From NCBI GenBank assembly GCA_947164865.1, contig CAMUYA010000001.1:62001-126000 (forward strand): a stretch of 64,000 bases of DNA, given 5' to 3'. The DNA comes from an uncultured Lachnospiraceae bacterium. GTDB lineage: Bacteria > Bacillota > Clostridia > Lachnospirales > Lachnospiraceae. A model generated the notes under the pieces. The model was not told the DNA's origin, made no database searches, and saw only the letters and a list, made by a program, of their open reading frames with translations. Both the position numbers and the translations under genes were made by a program. Below, one piece after another: positions 27,024-36,157 of this stretch; positions within the stretch are counted from its first letter, which is position 1; every line of letters begins with the position of its first letter.

Positions 27024-28208
27024 TTACTCTTCGGAATCTCCCTGGGGTGCTTCCTCTGCATACTCTTCACCGGAATACTCACCCTCTTCATAGCCTTCCT
27101 CGTACTCTCCGTCATATTCCTCTTCATCATCATAGAGGTAATCTTCATAACGGAATCCGACTGCATCCTTGGCCTGAGTTTCGGACTTGATGTCAATCTT
27201 GTAATTGGTAAGCTTTGCAGCAAGTCTTGCGTTCTGTCCTTCCTTACCGATAGCAAGTGAAAGCTGATCGTCGGGAACTACAACCTTTGCGGATTTTTCG
27301 TCGGGATCTGCAAATACAGCAATTACCATTGCGGGTGAAAGCGCATTCTGTACAAGTCTTCCGGGATCATCATCCCAGTTAACGATATCGATCTTCTCTC
27401 CGCCGAGCTCGTCAACGATGGTGTTAACTCTTGCACCGTTCATACCTACGCATGCGCCAACGGGATCAACGTTCTCATTATTGCTCCATACTGCGATCTT
27501 GGTACGGCTTCCGGGCTCACGTGCGATGCTTCTGATCTCAACGGTTCCGTCTGCGATCTCGGTAACCTCTTCCTCAAAGAGTCTCTTTACAAGCTCCGGA
27601 TGAGTGCGGCTTACGTTGATGCGGGGTCCCTTGTTGGAGCTCTTAACATCGAGCACGTACACCTTGATCCTCTGTCCGTTTCTGTAGGTCTCTCCGGGAG
27701 CCATCTCCGACTCGGCAAGGATAGCGTCCGCCTTACCGAGGTTAAGGCTTACGTTTCTGCCGACGTATCTGTTAACAACACCGGTAACAACATTCTTTTC
27801 TTTCTCAAAGTACTGATTGAAGATAACGTTGCGCTCTTCCTCGCGGATCTTCTGTACGATGACCTGCTTGGCATTTCCTGCTGCGATACGTCCGAATTCT
27901 CTGGACTTTATCTCAACGTTTACAACATCTCCGACTTTTGCGGATCTGGAAATCTTCTTTGCATCGGCAAGGCTTATCTGAAGGGCCTTGTTCTCAACGT
28001 CCTCGGCCTTTTCAACGACTTCTTTCTGAGCGTATACGAGGTAATCGCAGGTCTCTCTGTCGATCTCAACGCGTACATTTTCGTTGGAGCCGAAGCTTTT
28101 TTCGCATGCCTGCATGAGTGAATTCTCGATGGCGTCGAGAAGTACGTCGCGGCTGATGCCTTTTTCTTTCTCCAGTAAGTCAAGGGCTTCCATCAGTTCT
28201 GTGTTCAT
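27024..28208 (-). CDS. nusA: Transcription termination/antitermination factor NusA
   Basis: Binds RNA polymerase and nascent RNA to modulate pausing and termination. 394 residues from ATG 28208; the ORF extends 16 codons upstream, but that part contains the GGAGG ribosome site itself, 15 bases before the ATG (a wide spacing). N-terminal domain LMEALDLLEKEKGISRDVLLDAI, S1 domain (GDVVNVEIKSREFGRIAAGNAKQVIVQKIREEER), and two KH domains (DPVGACVGMNGARVNTIVDELGGEKIDIV; LAIGKEGQNARLAAKLTNYKIDIK). A strongly acidic Glu/Tyr tail of ~45 residues follows. Confidence 0.98.
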   Translation of the reverse strand: MNTELMEALDLLEKEKGISRDVLLDAIENSLMQACEKSFGSNENVRVEIDRETCDYLVYAQKEVVEKAEDVENKALQISLADAKKISRSAKVGDVVNVEIKSREFGRIAAGNAKQVIVQKIREEERNVIFNQYFEKEKNVVTGVVNRYVGRNVSLNLGKADAILAESEMAPGETYRNGQRIKVYVLDVKSSNKGPRINVSRTHPELVKRLFEEEVTEIADGTVEIRSIAREPGSRTKIAVWSNNENVDPVGACVGMNGARVNTIVDELGGEKIDIVNWDDDPGRLVQNALSPAMVIAVFADPDEKSAKVVVPDDQLSLAIGKEGQNARLAAKLTNYKIDIKSETQAKDAVGFRYEDYLYDDEEEYDGEYEEGYEEGEYSGEEYAEEAPQGDSEE

Positions 28209-28273
28209 AGTTTTTTCTTTTTTCCTCCTAAATATATTCAGTTTTTGTGAGTGCAATATTAAAAAAACAACTT

Positions 28274-28434
28274 AGTGACGCTTGCAACATTATACAATTC
28301 CACGTGCACACGCCTCTCGGCTCATATCGCGCACACAGCGGAACTAACTTCGAACATCGCTGCGCTCGTTCTCAGTAAGTACCGGCGGCGCTACATGGTG
28401 CACTTTGGAAATGTATAATGTAGCAAGCTGATCA
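28274..28434 (-). repeat. Long imperfect palindrome with conserved apex (copy 1)
   Basis: A 161-bp near-palindrome fills most of the gap between rimP and nusA. The outer arms (GCTTGCAACATTATACA against TGTATAATGTAGCAAGC) pair well. The apex 28336-28385 is a 50-bp sequence that recurs at 59201-59250 with 44 of 50 identical bases, although the arms of the two elements are unrelated. If transcribed with rimP-nusA it would form a very stable hairpin between the two genes. No ORF inside. Confidence 0.75.
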
Positions 28435-28502
28435 CCATAATTATGACTTATTTATCATTAACTATGTTTGTATCTGCTAAATGGCTTGATTAAGTATTCC
28501 AA

Positions 28503-28967
28503 TCAAAAGTCTAACTTAAGTCTGACAACTGCTATATCCTTACGTAAAAAAGTAAAATCTCTGTCGGGAGTGGCAAGGGTAATGCTGTCCTTGTCGAAGG
28601 ATTTGAGGGTGCCTTCGTAATCTTTGGTGCCGTCCTGGGGTTTGTAGAGCTTTAATTCGACTTCTTCGCCGAGGGAGTACTCGAGGTGGCGGTCCTTTTT
28701 GAGGGTGCGGCCGAGGCCGGGGCTGGACACTTCCAAGATGTAGGCATCTGCGATAAAGTCGTTCTTATCGAGCTCATCGGAGAGCGCGCGGCTTACTTTC
28801 TCGCAATCGTCAATATTTACGCCGCCATCCTTGTCGATGTATGCGCGGAGGTAGTAATCGCTTCCCTCTTTGACATACTCTACATCATAGATCTTAACGC
28901 CTGCAGCCTGTGCGATCGGTGCAAGCAGTTCTTCTGTTTTCTTTTCGTAATCTTCTCTCTGTGACAT
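28503..28967 (-). CDS. rimP: Ribosome maturation factor RimP
   Basis: Needed for 30S subunit maturation. 154 residues, with IAQAAGVKIYDVEYVKEGSDYYLRAYIDKDGGVNIDDCEKVSRAL and LEVSSPGLGRTLKKDRH typical of the family. First gene of the nusA-infB operon; its GAGGTG ribosome site five bases before the ATG comes from the palindromic repeat at 28972-29026. Confidence 0.97.
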   Translation of the reverse strand: MSQREDYEKKTEELLAPIAQAAGVKIYDVEYVKEGSDYYLRAYIDKDGGVNIDDCEKVSRALSDELDKNDFIADAYILEVSSPGLGRTLKKDRHLEYSLGEEVELKLYKPQDGTKDYEGTLKSFDKDSITLATPDRDFTFLRKDIAVVRLKLDF

Positions 28968-28971
28968 GATA

Positions 28972-29026
28972 ACACCTCATCCGGTACTTCGTGCCTCCTT
29001 CCTCAGGAAATGGAAGGCTATTCAAC
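28972..29026 (-). repeat. Shine-Dalgarno-donating palindromic repeat, copy 3
   Basis: On the minus strand: CCTTCCATTTCCTGAGGAAGG hairpin-like half, a GGCACGAAGTACC stretch, then GGATGAGGTGTT, whose GAGGTG is the rimP ribosome site. Same orientation and distance to the ATG as the other two copies. Confidence 0.6.
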
Positions 29027-29029
29027 AAA

Positions 29030-29055
29030 GAAGAGTGACTCGCGAGCCACTCTTC
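29030..29055 (-). terminator. Leader hairpin, possible attenuator of the rimP-nusA operon
   Basis: A 26-base almost perfect palindrome (GAAGAGTG arms around CTCGCGAG) followed on the minus strand by CTTTGTTG. It lies about 25 bp downstream of the -10 element. Its place in the 5' leader of a NusA-encoding operon makes autogenous attenuation plausible; the weak T-tract leaves this open. Confidence 0.5.
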
Positions 29056-29078
29056 ATCGTTACCATTATTTATTTACA

Positions 29079-29112
29079 TTGACATAGTACACTGTTTATG
29101 TGATTATGTCAA
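29079..29112 (-). promoter_or_regulatory. Palindromic promoter of the rimP-nusA-infB operon
   Basis: Minus strand: TTGACA (29107-29112), 17 bp, TACTAT (29084-29089). The hexamers lie in an inverted repeat TTGACATA ... TATGTCAA, so the plus strand also reads TTGACA, 17 bp, GATTAT. Only the minus direction leads to a gene nearby. Confidence 0.75.
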
Positions 29113-29129
29113 CATTTTTGAGGCATTTT

Positions 29130-30017
29130 TTACTGATTATACGATCTTCCTTTTATGTTTTTGCCGTCGATCTCGATTGAGCCGAGTTCAACCTCTACAT
29201 TGATCTTTGCATCCGGGTTGTCTGCATCTATCGAGACCACACCAAGGCTGCAGTCTGCATCAACGCTGTCAAAGGTTCCGTCAATTTTAATGTTGCCCAT
29301 TGACGAGCTGAATACTCCGTCTGTAAATGTTGTGTTGTCGAGCTCTGTATTTCCGAGATCTGCACTGACCTTAATGCTTTGAGCTTTGCATGATTCCAGT
29401 TCAATACTTCCGGCATCGCTTTCAATGTCTGTATCTCCAAGTGTGGAATTCCTTACTTTAATCCCGCCGGCATCTGTTTTGATCTCGCTATCTCCGGATT
29501 CGATATCCGCAAGTTCGATCGAGCCTGCATCAGCACTGATCCGGAGCTTTCCAACCTTAATATCCGACAAAACTATCTCTGCAAAATCCATTTCGGTTTT
29601 GATCTCGGAAAGCTCAACGCCCTCGGGAATGCACACGGTTACCTTATAATTTTCCGATTTAATACCGTTCACATTGATGTTCATTCCGGGATTCTGAACC
29701 TTTGCCATTATCTTGAGGGTACCGTTTGAAACCTCTATTTTGCGATCATAATTGGCAGGGAATGTGTAATTTACATGATAATCATCTCCTCTTTCGATCT
29801 CGAAAGAGCAGGCATCCGCATCAATTTCAATTGCCGAAAAGCTTTCCGTCCTGATGCATGAGCTGCTGATATCGACATCGTTCAGTGCGCTGACGGGGGA
29901 ATTCAGGAAATTCCCGACTCTCTTGAATCCGAACCTGAACCCGATCGATGCCGCGATTATGATCGCTGTCACAACAAATATAAGAACTATATATAAGGTC
30001 TTAAAGTTTTTCATCAT
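29130..30017 (-). CDS. DUF4097-family beta-solenoid membrane protein
   Basis: 295 residues: one N-terminal membrane anchor (TLYIVLIFVVTAIIIAASIGF) and an extracytoplasmic domain of short regular strands with recurrent DAGSIEL / DAGGIKV / ADLGNTEL / SLGVVSI units about 20 residues apart, as in DUF4097 proteins. Function unknown; family members commonly follow padR and HAAS-domain genes and are linked to envelope stress signalling. GGAG lies close before tandem ATGs (30017, 30014). It is the last gene of the padR unit. Confidence 0.88.
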   Translation of the reverse strand: MMKNFKTLYIVLIFVVTAIIIAASIGFRFGFKRVGNFLNSPVSALNDVDISSSCIRTESFSAIEIDADACSFEIERGDDYHVNYTFPANYDRKIEVSNGTLKIMAKVQNPGMNINVNGIKSENYKVTVCIPEGVELSEIKTEMDFAEIVLSDIKVGKLRISADAGSIELADIESGDSEIKTDAGGIKVRNSTLGDTDIESDAGSIELESCKAQSIKVSADLGNTELDNTTFTDGVFSSSMGNIKIDGTFDSVDADCSLGVVSIDADNPDAKINVEVELGSIEIDGKNIKGRSYNQ

Positions 30018-30038
30018 TCTTCTCCTTTAAACTCTTCC

Positions 30039-31121
30039 TTAGTCTTCCCTGACAGTGAGTGCTCTTTTAAGAGGTCTGTACAGGATTCCGCAAACAGGCC
30101 AGATGATCCATGTCAGGGCGAATTTGAATGTAACAAAGCTCAGGATCAGATAAATGCAGGTAAATGTGGGCCAGTAAACCGACATGAAAAACTCTGCCGC
30201 AGGGCTTATGTACTTAACATTCTTTTCATCTTCCGGCTCGTATGAAGCCTTAATGGTTCCTTCGCCGTTAAGCTTAAGGAGGTTATCGTATCCGTTCTTT
30301 CTCATGCCGCTGTATACAATAAGCATTACTCCGAGTGCCGCTGTCATAAAGAATACCGCACCGGATACATTTCCGAATCTGGGGATGATGCTGCTTACTA
30401 TCACGGAAGGGATCCACGAAAGTGCCACAAGCATTACTCCGAGGGTCATGAAAAGGTTATGATTTCTCATATATACAGCCTTCTCATCCGCAACATATTT
30501 GGTGGCATCCATGCTGAGAGTGCATTTTTCAAGCCAGGTATTTCTGTACTTTTTATCTGCAAGTGCTCCGAATACTATAAGGATCACTCCTCCCGCTATT
30601 ATCGTGCAGAGAAGACCGAATCCCAGCCCGCCGAATATGCTTCTTACATCCAGCATATCGATAAGCATGGGCCCCAAGGGGCTTAAGATGCAGATCGCAA
30701 TTCCGAGTGCGATCTTAAGCGAACTATCGGCGCGGACCTTTACCAGCTCCTCTGCCTCTGATGCAGGGATAATGCGCGCTTCGGGATCGGGCTCATAGGC
30801 CTTCTTTTCCGCTTCAGCCTCGCTGCCGGTCTCATTATCAGATGCTTTATCGGATGCATCATTATCGGCAGCTTCATCATTTTTCTTATCGGATGAAGGC
30901 TTCACTTCATTTTCAAGGCCCAGATCCTCTGCCAGCTCGGAGAGGTTCCCGAATTCCGAGATTACAGTTCCGACTGCCTCGTTTTCGGTCTTTCCCTCTG
31001 CTATAAGCTCTCCGTATTTATCTTCCATCATCTGCCAAAGCTCATCCTTTGCCCTGCGCACCTCCGCAGTATTCGGAAGATTGGCAAACATAGAATCAAG
31101 ATAGTTTTTAATAGCTTCCAT
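30039..31121 (-). CDS. HAAS/DUF1700-domain membrane protein
   Basis: 360 residues. The first ~70 form the helical HAAS (permease-prefix) domain: YLDSMFANLPNTAEVRRAKDELWQMMEDKYGELIAEGKTENEAV-type pattern. Then comes a charged low-complexity linker (Asp/Lys/Ala/Ser, about 75-125) and about six membrane helices. HAAS proteins work with an adjacent PadR repressor in sensing envelope or lipid state. AGGAGA precedes ATG 31121; the PadR gene ends 65 bp upstream. Confidence 0.87.
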   Translation of the reverse strand: MEAIKNYLDSMFANLPNTAEVRRAKDELWQMMEDKYGELIAEGKTENEAVGTVISEFGNLSELAEDLGLENEVKPSSDKKNDEAADNDASDKASDNETGSEAEAEKKAYEPDPEARIIPASEAEELVKVRADSSLKIALGIAICILSPLGPMLIDMLDVRSIFGGLGFGLLCTIIAGGVILIVFGALADKKYRNTWLEKCTLSMDATKYVADEKAVYMRNHNLFMTLGVMLVALSWIPSVIVSSIIPRFGNVSGAVFFMTAALGVMLIVYSGMRKNGYDNLLKLNGEGTIKASYEPEDEKNVKYISPAAEFFMSVYWPTFTCIYLILSFVTFKFALTWIIWPVCGILYRPLKRALTVRED

Positions 31122-31186
31122 TTTATCTCTCCTGTGATCAGATCAGCTGTGCCGATCCGATTTGTGATTTAATCTCCGTTTTTGTT

Positions 31187-31522
31187 TTAGTGTCCTTCAA
31201 TAAATCTCTCGACTACTTCTTTGGTAAGTGCCCATTCTTCGCATTTTTCTTTGTAATAATTCTTTCCAGAATCGGTGATGCGATAATAGGTTCTCTTTTT
31301 GCCGGAGTTTTCCGCTTCCTGCGAGAAGGACTCCACATATCCGTTCTTTTCCATCCGCGAAAACGCCGAGTATAATGTCGTTTCCTTGATGACATATTTA
31401 TTCTCGGACAGATTCTTTATCTGCTTTGAAATCTCATATCCATAAGACGGAGCTTCAAGGATCAGAAAAAGGATCATCGTATCGTTGTAGCCGCGGATAA
31501 CATCGCTGCTTATCTCTGTCAT
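31187..31522 (-). CDS. PadR-family transcriptional regulator
   Basis: 111-residue winged-helix repressor. The sequence MILFLILEAPSYGYEISKQI, then TLYSAFSRMEKNGYVESF and KKRTYYRITDSGKNYY is the PadR N-terminal winged helix, with a short C-terminal dimerisation helix. Probably autoregulates the padR-HAAS-DUF4097 operon. AAGGAG precedes ATG 31522. The mRNA would begin with six tandem 14-15-bp repeats (31583-31670), which may be its operator. Confidence 0.93.
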   Translation of the reverse strand: MTEISSDVIRGYNDTMILFLILEAPSYGYEISKQIKNLSENKYVIKETTLYSAFSRMEKNGYVESFSQEAENSGKKRTYYRITDSGKNYYKEKCEEWALTKEVVERFIEGH

Positions 31523-31582
31523 TTTCCGTTTCTCCTTTTCTTTGGGGCCTGCTTTCTTTCCGGATAGAAAGCTCTTCCCTTA

Positions 31583-31670
31583 CTTCGACTGTCGTAACTA
31601 CGATTGACGTTGCTTCGTCTGTCGTTGCTTTGTTTGCCGTTGCAGCGTCTGTCGTACTATGTCTGTCGTA
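31583..31670 (-). repeat. Tandem 14-15-bp repeats in the padR leader
   Basis: Six head-to-tail degenerate units starting at 31583, 31598, 31613, 31628, 31643 and 31657, consensus CTTCGTCTGTCGTTG on the plus strand. They begin directly downstream of the -10 element, so they span +1 to about +90 of the padR transcript. No spacer structure, so not a CRISPR array. Confidence 0.8.
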
Positions 31671-31673
31671 GTA

Positions 31674-31702
31674 AATATATCATGCTCTCTTTTATATGTC
31701 AA
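31674..31702 (-). promoter_or_regulatory. Promoter of the padR operon
   Basis: TTGACA (31697-31702), 17-bp spacer, TATATT (31674-31679) on the minus strand. Confidence 0.8.
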
Positions 31703-31782
31703 CAGGAAAATATTATTTTTTTTAAATGCCCATAGAATCCCAAAATACGTTGCTTACAGGTAAAGCAAAGAACTTGCCTTAA

Positions 31783-31813
31783 GAAAAAAGGCTCCCCCTT
31801 TTACGGGGAAGCC
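31783..31813 (-). terminator. Terminator of the EAL-protein gene
   Basis: Stem GGCTTCCCC / GGGGGAGCC with a six-base loop, then six T on the minus strand, 35 bp after the stop codon. Confidence 0.88.
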
Positions 31814-31847
31814 TGGATATAAACGGTGTTTATGATGTAATACATTC

Positions 31848-33791
31848 TTACGACGCAGTGTTATGTTCCTTAAGGAATTCAAGGAACTCCTTGCCCGGAA
31901 GAGGCTTTGAGAAGTAGAAGCCCTGAATGAAATCACATCCCATCTTTTGAAGTTCCTCAAAGTCCTCTTTAGTCTCAACGCCCTCTATGACGAGCTCTTT
32001 CTTGATATCTTTCATCATACGGACGGTGTTGTTCATGATGGACTTTCCGCTTACGGTGTTCATGTTGTCCACAAGGCTCTTGTCGATCTTTACTATCTTA
32101 AGAGGCAGTTTGGACACACGCTGGATGTTGGAATAACCCACTCCGTAATCGTCGAGTGAGAAGCTGTATCCCTGCTCCGAGAGAATCCTGAGATTTTCGT
32201 CCATGATATCTCCGATGTTGTCGTAGGATGTTTCCGTGATCTCGAGATTGACCTTCTCGGGTCCGACGTTATACTTGTTCCTTAAGTTGGTAAGCTTGTC
32301 GGGAAGATCCCTTTCAAGGCACTGTGCAACGGAAAGGTTTATCTCTATATATGACAGGCCCAGTTCCTCGAGCTTATTTTCGGATGCAAACTTGTGCACC
32401 TCATCAAGCACAAAATCACCGATAGGAAGAATGAGTCCTCTTCTTTCGGCCTCGGGAATAAACTCCGAGGGAGAGATCGCTCCGTATCTCTCATCATCAA
32501 GCCGCAGAAGCGCTTCAGCAGAGATAAATTTCTTATCCCAGATCGAATAAATCGGCTGGTAATACACCTCAAAGGAACGGTTCTCGATAGCACGGCTCAG
32601 GATGTCGCGCATGTTGTTGATGATCTGGAACTCCTTTGATTTACTTATATCAGCAGCATCTATATAGGTAACATCATGCGGTATAAGCTCCGGAAAGTGA
32701 TGCCCGAGATGGATTATCTCCTTTTCGTTGTCGAGTGCGTCGGGATAATGTATCGAGCACACCTTGGGATCAAGCTTTGCGCCGGTGCCTTTAAGTTCCA
32801 TGGTAAACTTTTCCACCTCGGCACGTAGCTTTGGCACTGAATTCTGCGCATCAAAATCATATTCGTCAAATATAAGGTAGATTGAACCGGGATGTTCAAA
32901 GAAAAGCTCGCAGTGAATCTTTTCACGCCTTGCCAGAGCATTTGTTTTCTCCGCTATAAGGCGTATGTATTTGACATATCTTTCCTCACCAAGATATGAC
33001 CTTACTTCCCTTGCATTGGTAAACTTGATAACGAGTATCTGAACACGCTGCCTGGTGATCATGATCTTATGAAGCGTCTCCTGGTATGCATTCCAGCTCT
33101 GAAGGCCCACAACAGAATCGATAACCTCCTCGGGGCGCATAACAAGCAGTTCGATAAGAAGAAGCGCCAGCCCGGATGAGCACATCTCAACAAGATATCT
33201 TTCATCAAAATACTGAATTACCACAGCCACATATGTAAGAATAAATACCGACAATATGGAGAACCATTTCTGGAAGGATAAGAATCTCTTACTCGAAATA
33301 AGATGAGCCAGTCCAAAAATGACATACAAAGTCGAAAGGCCGTAGAAAATAAGGATGAACGGTCCGCGCTGATATCCGGCTTCACGCGTAATAACGAAAC
33401 AATACCCGTCAAAAATGTTTGATACCAAAAGTATCGTAAAGATGGCAAAGGGTGTGATCACAAAGGTCTTGGCGATCTTAGATCTAAGCTTATACCATGT
33501 GTTGGTTATGGAATAAATGAATAAAAAGTAAAGTACAGTGGTTGCGTTATGGGTAAAGAAATAGCCATAAGAAAAAATCGATGCGATAATTATCTTGGGC
33601 GTAGAGACCGGTTTGACCGCAACAAGAAGCTCAAGCCCGATGTCACATATCGAGGCAGCGAGCGAACTGATAAGTATAAGATTGAATATTTGATTGGAGC
33701 GCCCTTTTGTCATGCCTCTGGCATATGAGGCATAGAGCATGATCGCGTAGATAAGTACCGCAACATAATCGTAGTAAAGGATTTTAACCAT
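31848..33791 (-). CDS. Membrane c-di-GMP phosphodiesterase (EAL)
   Basis: Hydrolyses cyclic di-GMP. 647 residues: about seven membrane helices (5-220), a degenerate GGDEF-like region (about 230-380, no GGDEF motif), and an EAL domain from about 395. All catalytic elements are visible: EALLRL, Asn of EINLSV, EITE, LDDYGVGYSN, K of IVKIDKS, EGVET and QGFYFSKPL, so an active enzyme is expected. GGAGAG precedes ATG 33791. Single gene with its own terminator; the input signal for the seven-helix module is unknown. Confidence 0.94.
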   Translation of the reverse strand: MVKILYYDYVAVLIYAIMLYASYARGMTKGRSNQIFNLILISSLAASICDIGLELLVAVKPVSTPKIIIASIFSYGYFFTHNATTVLYFLFIYSITNTWYKLRSKIAKTFVITPFAIFTILLVSNIFDGYCFVITREAGYQRGPFILIFYGLSTLYVIFGLAHLISSKRFLSFQKWFSILSVFILTYVAVVIQYFDERYLVEMCSSGLALLLIELLVMRPEEVIDSVVGLQSWNAYQETLHKIMITRQRVQILVIKFTNAREVRSYLGEERYVKYIRLIAEKTNALARREKIHCELFFEHPGSIYLIFDEYDFDAQNSVPKLRAEVEKFTMELKGTGAKLDPKVCSIHYPDALDNEKEIIHLGHHFPELIPHDVTYIDAADISKSKEFQIINNMRDILSRAIENRSFEVYYQPIYSIWDKKFISAEALLRLDDERYGAISPSEFIPEAERRGLILPIGDFVLDEVHKFASENKLEELGLSYIEINLSVAQCLERDLPDKLTNLRNKYNVGPEKVNLEITETSYDNIGDIMDENLRILSEQGYSFSLDDYGVGYSNIQRVSKLPLKIVKIDKSLVDNMNTVSGKSIMNNTVRMMKDIKKELVIEGVETKEDFEELQKMGCDFIQGFYFSKPLPGKEFLEFLKEHNTAS

Positions 33792-33908
33792 TAAATGCTC
33801 TCCGGTTTCCGCGCAATACGCATACTTTCCTTAAGATTGTACCATAAACGGGCCTTGCTAATCAATCTTATTAATAAAAGTTTCCATCAAACGCTTTTCC
33901 TATAAGTT

Positions 33909-33942
33909 GAAAAAAGACCCGGCAGATAACCTGCCGGGCCTT
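33909..33942 (-). terminator. Terminator of groESL
   Basis: Stem CCCGGCAG / CTGCCGGG (33918-33925 and 33931-33938) then TCTTTTTT on the minus strand, just after the groEL stop. Confidence 0.9.
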
Positions 33943-33964
33943 GAACACTATATGTTTCAGCGAA

Positions 33965-35608
<1,644 letters not shown>

Positions 35609-35668
35609 TTAAATATATTTCTTCCCATCGGCTTCTCCATGATAAAGAAACCGGATACTGAGGTATTA

Positions 35669-35953
35669 TTACTTGATCACTGCCAGAATATCACTCTGCT
35701 TTACTATGATATACTCTTCCTCTTCGAGCTTAACTTCTGTTCCCGAATACTTGGAAAAGATTACCTGATCGCCAACCTTAACCTGCATAGCTACTTCCTT
35801 GCCGTCTACCATTCCGCCGGGGCCGACTGCGATAACTTCTGCCTGCTGGGGTTTCTCCTTATTCTGACCGGGGAGAACAATCCCGGACTTGGTGGTTTCC
35901 TCTGCAACAAGCTGCTTTAATACAACTCTGTCTCCCAAAGGTACTAATTTCAT
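35669..35953 (-). CDS. groES: Co-chaperonin GroES (10 kDa)
   Basis: 94-residue lid of the GroEL chamber. Start ATG 35953 (AAGGAGG upstream) gives the standard [13 protein letters not shown] opening; a longer ORF frame upstream crosses the CIRCE element region and is rejected. The mobile loop [19 protein letters not shown] and the closing [15 protein letters not shown] are typical. Confidence 0.98.
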   Translation of the reverse strand: MKLVPLGDRVVLKQLVAEETTKSGIVLPGQNKEKPQQAEVIAVGPGGMVDGKEVAMQVKVGDQVIFSKYSGTEVKLEEEEYIIVKQSDILAVIK

Positions 35954-36024
35954 GACTAACGCCTCCTTAGTTATACATTTATCCGCTCTGCCATGCGCAG
36001 GATGCGGACGTTTTTCTTTTCTTG

Positions 36025-36051
36025 TTAGCACTCTTTTTGTATGAGTGCTAA
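36025..36051 (-). promoter_or_regulatory. CIRCE operator (HrcA site)
   Basis: Perfect TTAGCACTC-N9-GAGTGCTAA inverted repeat, between the groESL promoter and groES. It is the well-known binding site of the HrcA heat-shock repressor; hrcA itself is not in the window. Confidence 0.97.
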
Positions 36052-36062
36052 CCACAAAACAT

Positions 36063-36091
36063 AATATAAACCACCCTACGTAATTTGTAAA
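36063..36091 (-). promoter_or_regulatory. groESL promoter
   Basis: TTTACA (36086-36091), 17-bp spacer, TATATT (36063-36068), with the CIRCE element starting about 12 bp downstream. Confidence 0.85.
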
Positions 36092-36157
36092 GTGGTTTAT
36101 ATGAGTTTTATAGTTTTTTTATAATTTCATCCGGTATGGATCAGGTAAATCTAGTCA

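Noticed and set aside
31583..31670. CRISPR array
   Set aside because: Units are contiguous 14-15-mers without spacers, and no cas genes are present.
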